From a virus: a stretch of DNA of 61,225 nt. The notes under the pieces are model-generated. The model made no database searches and was not told the DNA's origin. It saw only the letters and a list, made by a program, of their open reading frames with translations. The DNA is taken from the IMG/VR virus record IMGVR_UViG_3300044516_001491, positions 1 through 61,225 of that record. The stretch is one strand, 5' to 3'. The position numbers and the translations under genes were made by a program. Of this stretch, positions 19,501-26,900 are shown one piece after another (within the stretch, counting starts at the first letter, position 1; each line of letters starts with the position of its first letter).

Positions 19501-22500
19501 GCGGACCAAATGGCGAGTTCACTGGCTATAACAGGGGCACAACGACTCCGTTTGAGGAAGATGACGCCTTTGCCGTAGTCAAGCGCCCAAGCTGGTGGGA
19601 CCGATTTAAGAACGATATTGGCGTTCGGAAGATTGCCCCATTCAATTGGGAGGGTCCTGGAAATATTAAAACATGGTCGCCGAAGAGCGGCTTTGTTCCG
19701 GGCATAAAGGTTGAAGGCCCTGATGGAAAGATAAAACTTAAGCCTGGCAACGCTATAAGTAAGAGCGCCGCAAACGTTATGGCCCAGGCGTTTAGGGGTA
19801 CCGCCATCCTCAGTACAGGCATGAGTTTCTTTGACATTTTGGGCGCTAGCGAGCGCGGAGAGTCTCCAGCTCGTGCCTGGGTGCGCAATATTGCCATGAA
19901 TGTTGGCGCACTTGCCATGGCAGTTCCAAATGTTGCAGGAGTAGTAGCCAGCGGCGGAATGGCAACCGCAGGAATGTTTGCTGCAAATGCGGCGGTTGCC
20001 ACTGCCCTAGACGCGATTTCTGGCAGTGTCTATGACCTCCTCTTTGGCAACGTCTGGGATGGAAAGCAAACACAGCAGTCTATTGATATGGGCCAAGAGA
20101 GGTCTTTGGGCTTCTTTGGCGACATCTTTAATTACAATAAGGGCTTCAACCCTGCTCCGAAGCCAAGTCTAACACCAGGAAACGAGCTTCTGAATTTGCC
20201 AAGCCCAACCGCAATGCCAAAGATTCGCTTTGGTGGCGGTCGAGCTGATGGCGGACCGGTTGACGTTGGCCGTGGTTACGACGGTAGGATCACGTACCTT
20301 GAGGAATATACCGACCCGGCCACTAGATTTATCCATCAGGTTCTTCAGGGCGGCCAAAGCAACAGCAACCTAGCTCGTTTTGACTTTATTGAAACTTTAA
20401 GCGCGCTTTATGGGGCTGGCTTGAAAACCATTATGCCTGGGCCAGATCTTGCTGACGCGTTGGCCAGGCTTGCTGGCTCTGGAAAACTTCCAGGGCCGCT
20501 TGCGGCATTTGCAAGCGACATGTTTGGGCTGTCTCAGCTTTCTAACGTCACAGCAAAAATGGGCTTGCGAGATACCTACGAGCTTGACCCTGGCCTTGAT
20601 ATTGTCAAGCGTGGAATCTGGGGCCGGGGAAGCAGGCCGTTGTCCACTAGCGTTGTGCGCTCGGTTGCTGGTGGCCTTGCAGGTGATTATGAGCACCTAG
20701 GGGGCATCCTAAGCCAACAACGCGGAAACTCATCTGGAGATGCAACAGGCTTGATGAGCATGGGCGGGGCAGGGGCTCCTATCTCCCTGGTCACCCGGGC
20801 TGGGTATAAGCCGCCCAATGTCACCACTTCATTCAATGACTTCCTGTCCGGCGATTATCACTTCCCATACTTTGCAACTGATCCGGATTCATTCCCCGAC
20901 GGAAAGCGCGGCCTAAGCCTTTCCGGAACGCTTCCACAGGGCGGAGCGGGGGCAAGCAGGCTTTCAGAGTTCCAAATTCCTGGCGGCATTCCAATTGATC
21001 AGATTGAGGCAATTTTTGGCCTAAACACCATGGTCGAAGAAGAGACTGTCCTCAGCAAACCAATTGGCAGGGAGACAACAGGTATCTTCCGCCGACCAAT
21101 GAATGACGCCGAGTTTAAGGCTCGAGCAGCCTTGCTTGCCGAAATGGGCTTTACTGACCTTGGAAATCACGCTGTTGCTACCGACGTCCTTAACCAACAA
21201 ATTGCCGAGTGGAGAAGCTCAACCAGCGCAGATGCAGTTGACCCGGAGACCCTTGCAAAAGCAAAAGCGGAGCTTATTCGCCAGAAAGAAATGGGCCGAA
21301 TCATTGGCACAGAAGATGGCTCAGTAAACCGACACGCGCAAGCAAACTCCCTCCTCCGCGCAGGGGTGTTCACAAGCATTGACGAGGCCGCGCTCTACGC
21401 TGCCACCGCTGATCAGCACTTTAAGAGGGTAGCCGCTAGAAAGGTTGATGCCGAGGCCCAGCGAAGAAGTGCTGCCAGAACAGTTCCGAGGAACCTCTCA
21501 TTTGACGAGAAGCTTGCACAAATCCGCGAACAACTCCTCTTTACGCAGCCAGAACTCTTCCCTGAACTTGGGCCCGTAGACGCCCCAGCGCTCAAAATGC
21601 TACTGGATGATGCGCCGGCAATTCCAAAGGCTGTGGGTGAGCAGCTTGACCTTTTCAAATTAAAGTCGGGTAGCGGATTTGACGTGGAGGATATTGAAGG
21701 GGGTCGACGTGATTCTGTTCGGATGAGGCCGGGCGAAGGTTTGCGTGGCCGCCCAGTTCGAACCGGAACAATCTTAAGGCAACCATCAACATTCCTTGGA
21801 AAGATTTTACACAATCTAGGAGTTTTTGGTAACGCAGGCAGTACAGAGGTTGAGAACCTTGGAGCCGGCCCAAGGCGCGTGGCAATGGGCAAAGATTTCC
21901 CTGGATACCTAGCAGATACTATTAGTTTTGACTGGGGAGATCTGCGAATACCACATGATTATATGGATTATGCAGACATGGGCTCCATTGATGCAATATC
22001 CAGCTCTGCTCGTCTAGCGTTGGCCGCCGCACCATTTGGCATGTTTGACCCTTCTGATCCAAGCAAGCGCCTACTGATTGATATCGTAGATCAAATCGGT
22101 GGAGAACCTTTTGCGGGAAGGGTTACCCGCTCAGATAGCAATTATGTACAGTTGCGTAGGAGCGATCTAAAAGGCGGCGCGCCGGAAACACTTATTCATG
22201 AGATTGGTCATCTTATGCATAATAAAGCATTTGGCCCTCTTAAAGTCCTACGCTCTCTTGTTGATCCCGAAGCTCGTAACCTTTTTTCTTCAAAATATAA
22301 AAAAGTGCTGGGCATTTATGAACATAAGAAAAATCCAGATTACGATGATCAGGGAAGGCCAAGGCATCACCCGGATTATAATCCTAAGCCATACACGATT
22401 AAAGACACATTGTTTGGTCATGTAAGTGCCCTAAAATACGCTTTCTATGAAACTCAAAACCATTTGCAGAATGCGCAACTTATTCGAGCCTACGAACGCG

Positions 22501-23906
22501 CCTTTATCGCTCAGGGATTAAACCCGATCCAAGCTCGAGTTGAGGCTACAAGTCTGGCGCTTAACCATGGCTTGGGGCAGAACTCCAAGGGATATCAGTA
22601 CACCATGCCGAGGGATTTCCCGCGCCCAACCACGTATTCCGGGACAAACATCCACGAACATTTTGCTGAAATTTTCATGGGACACACCATGGAATCTTTG
22701 CCAGATGATATGTTCACGTTCCGAAACCCATTAAGTCAAAACCTTTCCGGAAGGAGTCAAACACATGACTTCCGAACCTTTTCACCCGAGGACCAGGCGA
22801 AGCAAGGCGTACTGCAATCTGCTGGGCAAATGCTTGACCTTGAATACACGAGGGGTGTAGCCGACATAGCATCTGGTGCACTGCCCGACCCAAATGGGTT
22901 TTTGGAACGCGCTCTTGCAGCCAGATCTCAATACCCAAGAGAATTGGCAAGGGAATATGGTTTTAGGGCAATTGCAGACCCTGGTGCGGTTGCTGCGGGG
23001 CTTATGCCGGAGCTATACACCCCTAAATCTCGTAGAGTCCCAGTACCGTTTACTGGCGGCAACCTGAGCCTTAAGGGGATGCAGGCCTGGACCCCAGAAC
23101 AGGGAGGGTTTAAAGGCGGGGCCGCAAAGGCAGATAGTTTTGTCAGTACCAAAAAGGGTAACTTCCTCTCGGGATTCCTTGCAGATGTTGCCATGATGGC
23201 CGTTAGTGGTAACTTTGAGAATTTTGGTCAACTCATTCCATCTCTAGGGTTTAACCTCCTTAGCATCCTTCCAAAGATTGGCGGACCGGCAGCCATGATT
23301 GCAGGGCTTCTGACGACGGGGGCTACCGGCGGCGATATGGGGCGAGCAGTGGCCGGAACCGTCGGCTCGCTGGTTGGCGGCCTCCTTGGCAATTTGATTC
23401 CAATCCCATTTATTGGCGGCATGATCGGCAGCATCCTTGGCGGAATGCTTGGCGACTGGATTTACACTAGCTTCATCAACCCAGAATCCGCAAAGCAGGG
23501 AACCCAAATGATCCAGGCCGGTGGTGGAGCGGTGTACAACGTTGGCCCAAATGCCCCGTTCCCATTTGACGGACCATCAAATGTCCCATTCTCTGGTGAG
23601 CCTACCCGCAAGATTGGTGGGCGTGCCTTTGGTGGTGCCGTTCGGCCTAACGTAGGGTATATGGTCGGAGAGCGCGGCCCAGAGCTTCTGGTTCCAGGCG
23701 GCCTTGGCGGCAGCATTATCCCAAACCACAAGATGCGTGGGCCACAGGGTGTTACCCCCGTGGGCGGCGGCCAGACCGTCAACGCATCTGTAGTAATCAA
23801 CAACCCAAGCGTCTCTAACGCCGGAGATATTGATAAACTAGCCAAGAAGGTAGCAGAGGCGCAAACGCGCGCTCTGCGCTCAGCTGGATATGCAAGGCCC
23901 TCATAA
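10512..23906 (+). CDS. giant tape-measure protein with two zincin motifs
   Basis: A 4464-residue tail length ruler (GTG start). Residues about 138-197 resemble a HicA-like fold (GFRIEKTNGGHFAAYPP). A Thr/Ala repeat lies near 870-905. A zinc-protease motif HEIAH is at 1023-1027. Hydrophobic, Gly-rich segments occur from about 1495 and 1880-2040; a long coiled coil spans about 2455-2600. YMVGERGPEM near 2859 is the usual tape-measure C-terminal motif, yet the chain continues with a Pro-Thr linker (about 2920-2967), a second motif HEIGH (3896-3900) followed by EHFAEIF, a glycine-zipper membrane segment (about 4228-4318) and a second YMVGERGPEL near 4382. At 1.5 Å per residue a fully helical ruler would span roughly 670 nm; folded domains would shorten that. 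Confidence 0.9.
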   Translation: MAEIDNVARVGISLDSAAFQDGVARTLRDIDRLLSGLKALQSANKQISLASGGLLGSGSKSPVAGFAKDITRTAIPALRDMERNAIRVGGAVRRSMEEMSRLAAASERVQRQAQRVSSPSSSGIVQDARIRRGQEASLRALMAKAERQGFRIEKTNGGHFAAYPPDKSKQIVFFPSTGGDRRNVQNIRSQLRRSGYVDDVESDRPARAPKRAATPTPVPTQSFVDPRSTSGKIEARYVVRALEELVTSRSSEYPQYLQPRARGGAGRAESVASRQLIEEISGRFDPTQIFFKGPNLAEGIVATVRSEAAKAALVLSGNARTLGMQQLASTPAGQKQINKAVAEFITANPEALGGTAGVARALKEALKIKESGRTPVITRELVTSLEGLGPREGARLGHMLNTGTGMTEAETAQAIARTIARIPGGFERGNVGATIRKGGPAVEELKKLVLAELPTSEIRAKYQTKKGETSSPAINTLMERVLLSTAFGNNAATESMIGKILEGERGGIPAPLLRELHKAVGPQLQLRGRIGAGEIPAGMDPIYNALPEAIELINAAQAVAGGAKRMGKVAGNLAEARKLISAQTAAFGEPSAQGVELASSILAAGRGLPAFFAGLSTYGGRATSATQGGMGLDPSAITADPRVALQIAQEAAATMLAGLKSGSSKGAKGVERLIQEAVEGAIQASAARDPGYLGSAPPASSGGGGSGGGKKPPRSSRGNMEDPPEEEPEEPIAMRRPESSRAYRLNERAVGTARGSAKARAGGYLPYEESSPARQAQLNTNLTRGYLKLTEGLIRVSEQGSHPLGATHIEGMLKELNNAYSLMGSRGLQVPELSQHMAIVSSVLKKLGIDPETVPNSVSGAAIPGSAAVTTAATTAATTAATTAATTAATTSATSAATTAANQVATATAATTAAAIVAKTPAMQRFERLMLGRSVAIGPRTANTKFMTEAVEGVLPGITEAFKPFLEKNFASQILQHFKASFRGLPGESEGLQGQTSTGASSGFLEIGNLNRGSGAILRTAIHEIAHGAFERMREGGYQTPATTMHYGPKGEKLGEKSPATILAAEGGRGISHADPMFYQLQAEISKRTGGLLANLAFHQYAQSRPQGFNTPGLGVGIAAAQLTPHLQELAFKTKPSLVSASTLFTEFATKIHETAAKVQGGGAPIQELLAQVSAGIGELGKSSKMFPKTSFLEIASILSETIRSYGEGGIRSGAAKQFQGLNMPFEQALQRAFIQATGSLLKPGSELRGITGISNRTPEMMAAFMANASEAEKQAVAMAINPEAFEKIIKGQKPGVAADDPGVQQQLNELTKTILQATVSQINAEIAQSGALVQKGSLVGMPLPITRRGGFLPAGAYPNESGPQFRLPGGEPVYNIPPGGSLVPLSGQPIDFVERARQEAEARAARMRTASAYGRSIFERFIPGVGQYREAQIEYGGQALRSAETKQQAVAEFQNNAKAAEAARAANSRLNLVIQDGRVQFGQLANVLTQANTGLTQSVTGVLSLGLSFAIGQQAIFAFAGGIQHLMGGIIGFNAMLESAGVGFNTLFKNAGRSVREAQRETESTIQTLKDFANVTNFRFGDLEVAAVRMQAFGFEVDSVKAKAQGQMPILEAFTNPYSTNGLKEFRGALVNIGDAVAALGAEDDKLRRVTYALGQMNSAGRVYQNDMMQLANAGIAGYEILANALLAELERTGQTASATYKKLLNPQSAIEEIRRLARIGALSGPGGVQAILQGLEAKYGGGMKAFSRTFQGAMTTVADTSQSLVATAFNPLFSVMRDLLAGTKAQEFNDGLATFLQGEEAIKASQLFARSVKTVAEAIRSGLPEGLSVAGGFMDAVLKTLGGIGGAVTASGGPLNAFITSSVSGFKAMAEILSNDVIRKLGASIIVARALFGFISSNPLVATLGASTALVGFLANAYENNQYGVRSAFDRAAPGILSSADSIANSVIPGVSSAAAASIGTLAATIASALSTAMPVIDGILALFAGIMKVIEPLAPLFGVLFAGFVGGKLLVDGLALAMTKFASATARSAEKMEKLKISMFAFKALGAVESYGLERLVPIQRQDQDGNLVASGFGVDDTPGKTITSPALVRAIAFIEALGASKGGREFIAPSGGVDSVLNTGVDIDYAAQRLAELKKYSIDDPKGYNDFLDSVGASERAQIEQALAAGLESVTNRVRGFGERLSAASGKLAKLGIIIDAVKSRMGMLGGILSGLGMFGSIASNLLGLDESISTVFNNMMMVGIAIESLHGAFIALTAATNAQIAALTFGIAGAVMALAFLTGELSKAAQAAFNSNPINTRAKVVTDTRTRLEGQVGKDKAKEMFPELYAEERGVLDDLETWFRRTVALMGANADPQGAAARYDTQLNRELVADNDPSRAQQWLRDNPAWSMSTTGIMGQLEQVQQDKIKQMLREGFSPDEVAKTMNLDQAYVEELYAKWYGAGDAEATKYISLLTKALDATGELLQQAQEAMQKAMEAFQTPLNRLMSRAQVAIQALFEEEKKQLENERMNALANVEVLYNGEMIRLGVLEQQYEALQEQAKQMEKLQQLEESRTKASEAALDMFDASVDPLERARAARDAARELFKDEQRARLDSMGAAIQSGKTSSAYVGTTQFYDEKARALELDQAERSRVMQERIDDLLKKIQEGKISKSKASTELKDIFGDVGLDLEVASAQGYSFMESFSSGFMAALQANINSTFAALPKAITAALNVLSQSAAYKKAQDALNAIMNPDSETRTIKGQTMVDLLKARISDAKNLQTKLREYYALVKPEVGGNDPERVKRFNQIGQFLAQLERMQNVYTPGGKYTSGQYDDLNTGFMEQFQTLLQMVMAGLSGYNPDRNRAMGGSLSSATSYMVGERGPEMLTMFQRGGGYVTPNHKLPPALKSSAGALRAGTYGRAVGGYVGWGKGIMPQDSTGDPTPGPTPEPSWEPTPTPTPTPTPTGTPSPTPTPTPGPTPTTGGDPWGLFPFNFRMYTKWINSVIPLGGIGRIYGGPNGEFTGYNRGTTTPFEEDDAFAVVKRPSWWDRFKNDIGVRKIAPFNWEGPGNIKTWSPKSGFVPGIKVEGPDGKIKLKPGNAISKSAANVMAQAFRGTAILSTGMSFFDILGASERGESPARAWVRNIAMNVGALAMAVPNVAGVVASGGMATAGMFAANAAVATALDAISGSVYDLLFGNVWDGKQTQQSIDMGQERSLGFFGDIFNYNKGFNPAPKPSLTPGNELLNLPSPTAMPKIRFGGGRADGGPVDVGRGYDGRITYLEEYTDPATRFIHQVLQGGQSNSNLARFDFIETLSALYGAGLKTIMPGPDLADALARLAGSGKLPGPLAAFASDMFGLSQLSNVTAKMGLRDTYELDPGLDIVKRGIWGRGSRPLSTSVVRSVAGGLAGDYEHLGGILSQQRGNSSGDATGLMSMGGAGAPISLVTRAGYKPPNVTTSFNDFLSGDYHFPYFATDPDSFPDGKRGLSLSGTLPQGGAGASRLSEFQIPGGIPIDQIEAIFGLNTMVEEETVLSKPIGRETTGIFRRPMNDAEFKARAALLAEMGFTDLGNHAVATDVLNQQIAEWRSSTSADAVDPETLAKAKAELIRQKEMGRIIGTEDGSVNRHAQANSLLRAGVFTSIDEAALYAATADQHFKRVAARKVDAEAQRRSAARTVPRNLSFDEKLAQIREQLLFTQPELFPELGPVDAPALKMLLDDAPAIPKAVGEQLDLFKLKSGSGFDVEDIEGGRRDSVRMRPGEGLRGRPVRTGTILRQPSTFLGKILHNLGVFGNAGSTEVENLGAGPRRVAMGKDFPGYLADTISFDWGDLRIPHDYMDYADMGSIDAISSSARLALAAAPFGMFDPSDPSKRLLIDIVDQIGGEPFAGRVTRSDSNYVQLRRSDLKGGAPETLIHEIGHLMHNKAFGPLKVLRSLVDPEARNLFSSKYKKVLGIYEHKKNPDYDDQGRPRHHPDYNPKPYTIKDTLFGHVSALKYAFYETQNHLQNAQLIRAYERAFIAQGLNPIQARVEATSLALNHGLGQNSKGYQYTMPRDFPRPTTYSGTNIHEHFAEIFMGHTMESLPDDMFTFRNPLSQNLSGRSQTHDFRTFSPEDQAKQGVLQSAGQMLDLEYTRGVADIASGALPDPNGFLERALAARSQYPRELAREYGFRAIADPGAVAAGLMPELYTPKSRRVPVPFTGGNLSLKGMQAWTPEQGGFKGGAAKADSFVSTKKGNFLSGFLADVAMMAVSGNFENFGQLIPSLGFNLLSILPKIGGPAAMIAGLLTTGATGGDMGRAVAGTVGSLVGGLLGNLIPIPFIGGMIGSILGGMLGDWIYTSFINPESAKQGTQMIQAGGGAVYNVGPNAPFPFDGPSNVPFSGEPTRKIGGRAFGGAVRPNVGYMVGERGPELLVPGGLGGSIIPNHKMRGPQGVTPVGGGQTVNASVVINNPSVSNAGDIDKLAKKVAEAQTRALRSAGYARPS
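13119..13190 (+). repeat. 12-base tandem repeat in the tape-measure gene
   Basis: Six units of ACAACGGCGGCC, the central four identical and the outer two with substitutions. They encode Thr-Thr-Ala-Ala repeats that form a low-complexity linker just before the first zinc-protease domain. Such arrays change length by slippage. Confidence 0.9.
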
Positions 23907-23909
23907 ATC

Positions 23910-26900
23910 ATGAACTACACTGGAACGATAACGGTAAAGATCAAGCCCAAGCTCCTAAACCATACCCCTGTGGGCGATGGTTTCTTTGACATTACCCGGC
24001 GCATCAGTTTCTCGGAAGGCGGGGCGGATAGCTCCTTTACCTTCACCGAGAGCTCAGACGGCTCTTTGGGCGAGGCCAAATTCGACATGTTTACCATGTT
24101 CCCACTCTCGATTACCGACTGGTCCAGCTACTCCGGGGCAACAGTAGATGACAAGGTGCAAAATGCCCTAAACGACCACACCTTCGACTTTGAGATCCCG
24201 CCTCGGACAGAGATTCAAGTCTACGAAGACGCCACCCTGCTCTTTGGCGGGGTAGTGATGGAGGTTGCTAGGGTTCGAGCGGGCGGCACTATTACGACCA
24301 ACGTCACCTGCTCCGACTATACCGCCCTTCTTGACGAGATTGTTATTGACCGGTACAAAGCTCCATTTGAGACATATGACTACCAGCTTATCCGTGGCGG
24401 ATACGAAACAAGCGCCGACAAAAACGGCGTGAAGATCACAAAGATCATCAACGGAAGCAGCGGTGGCGGCAGCCCAACCAGAGTAATTACCGTAACGCTT
24501 GAGGACGCTCATGACCTTATGGTCGGCCAGAAGGTCAACATTGATCAAACAAGCAATTATAACGGCACGTGGACAGTTGCCTCCATTCTTTCACTTATTG
24601 GCTATACCGCAACAAATTCTTCTACCTATGCCGGCCCGGTTTCTGTAACGAACGCGGCAAGAGCTGGCAGCACAGCAACCATTACAGTTGGCACACACGC
24701 ATTTATTGTCGGCGATACAGTTCAGGTTGCTCTTGCAACTGGCCCTACCGGCTATGCGGCCCTCAACGGCACGTACAAGATTACCAGCGTTGTAGCGAAC
24801 ACCTCTATTACCTACACAACCACAACCTCTGGCACGGTTACCTCTGGAGCAGCTACCGGAACGGTTCAAATTCCCGATGAGAAGTCCGGCCGGAGTACGC
24901 CTTGGACTATCTCCTTCTTTGAAGACGTCAACAAGACAGATCCTTATTCTGGGGTTTCAATTGCGCATGGCATTAACTATGACAGCCCAACAAGCACTAC
25001 CGGATACGTGGTTACCGAAGGCAGCGATTGGCGCTTTAGCCCAATCAATTATGTTCCGGATGCCCAGTTCCCAGAAAAGCTAGGGGCAAAGATCTTCCTT
25101 CCATTGTCCGAGGGAAAGTCAGACATCACCAGGGCAGCTGCCGACCCAAGGTCGCTTGACTCAGACGAACGCCTGCGCCTCTATCGACTTGACAATGAAA
25201 TTAAAGAGATGTACGTCCTTACAAGCATTGGCGCGTATGACGCGGCGTCAAATTACCTAGATATTACAACAATCTCTGATCACAATTTTGAGTCGGGGCA
25301 GATTCTTGCTCTTGGAAATGTTGACTATAGCCGAGTGGGGGACTACTCTGCTGGCTTCCGAGCAAACAAACAATCTGAAACCGTTTTGCGTATTGAGACA
25401 AATGTTGACCCGGGCCTTTCGCTGCGGTCGGCAGCAATAACCGGAGCCACGTCTGACGGTACTTTTGCAACGTATACTTGCAACAATACGTTTCTTATTG
25501 GCGACCCGATTGCCGTTAGCGGAATTACAGAGTCGGGGGGAACCACGGGATCTTTTAACGTAAGCTTTACAATTATTGAAGATTCGACGCCAACAACATT
25601 TAAGGTTCGTAACTCCACTGACAGAACATACACTAGCGGCGGGACGGCATACGCGTCGTTTGTGGCCTTGAATCGCGTGCAATCCGTTGGGGCGTTTGAA
25701 AAACGCTTAAAGCTTATTTCCGGCCAGCGATTAGACACAATTACAACACTTTATTACGATAGTGCAACTTCCTATTTTAATGTTGGCGATGTGATTCATG
25801 TAAACGGATCAACTACCTATGATGGAAGATTTACCGTCACGGAGGTTGGCTCTGCTCCTGGAAACTCTGGCGTTCCTATTCGCATTGGGGCGATTACTCG
25901 AACAAACAATGTTGCGCAGGTCTTGCTAACGGATAAAGCCTTGTCAATTTCAAGAGACGCGTCGGCTCATGCTTTTGACCGTGGAGAGGTAGTCGATGTT
26001 ACGCTTCCATCGCCGTACACAAGCTTTTCTGGCACTGCAAAAATTATTACTGGCGTAGGGGCCCCGGGCAGCAACCTAACCGCTTCTAATATTTATTATG
26101 CAAGTACCGGCTCAAATCAAAAATACACAAATCTTACCAAGGCGCAAAAACTAGCATCCTCTATCACATTTGCAGAAAAGACATTGTCGTATGTTAAATT
26201 TATTGACAATAGAGCAGACACGGCAAATTCTCCTATAAGCGTTTCTGCGGGGGCCTATATTTCAATTCCTTATCACTCGTGGGATGCAGTTTCTGGCGGG
26301 TCTAGAACCGCCGCAACGCCAAGCACAAGCTTCATTACTATGCCAAACGACTCTATCGACTACATGGGAGGCAGGCAAAGTGTTGACTTTGAAGCGTCAG
26401 AATTCCAGGGCATTGGGACATCAAAGTACGCTGAAATTGCCTATGTTTCTCGCGCTTCAAATGTTGTAACGATTCGAACAAAAGCGCCTCATGCGTTTAT
26501 TGAGGGAGAGACCGTTACCGTAGCCGCGTCTGCCCCGTATACAAGTCTTAATGGGTCGTACGCAATTTCAGATGCAACTGCGGGAACCTTTACCTTTTCT
26601 CTTGCCGGATCAAACATTACCGAAGCTGCTGCAACCGGCTCTGCAACATCAGTTGGGACAGGATTCTACGCAGCAGGCAGAAAGATGAGCTGTATCTGCG
26701 TCGTTAAACTAGAATCTCTTCCATCATCTGGCGAGTATCGAACCGTCTGGCATCACGGGTCAATTACAACCGGCCAACGCCGAGAGCTGCAAATTAACGA
26801 CGCTGGGGCTATTTGCTTCATGACCATCAATAACGCAGGATCGACTCAGCGATTTACAACTACGCTGTTGCTAACCGTTGGGGAAACAGCAATCATCTTT

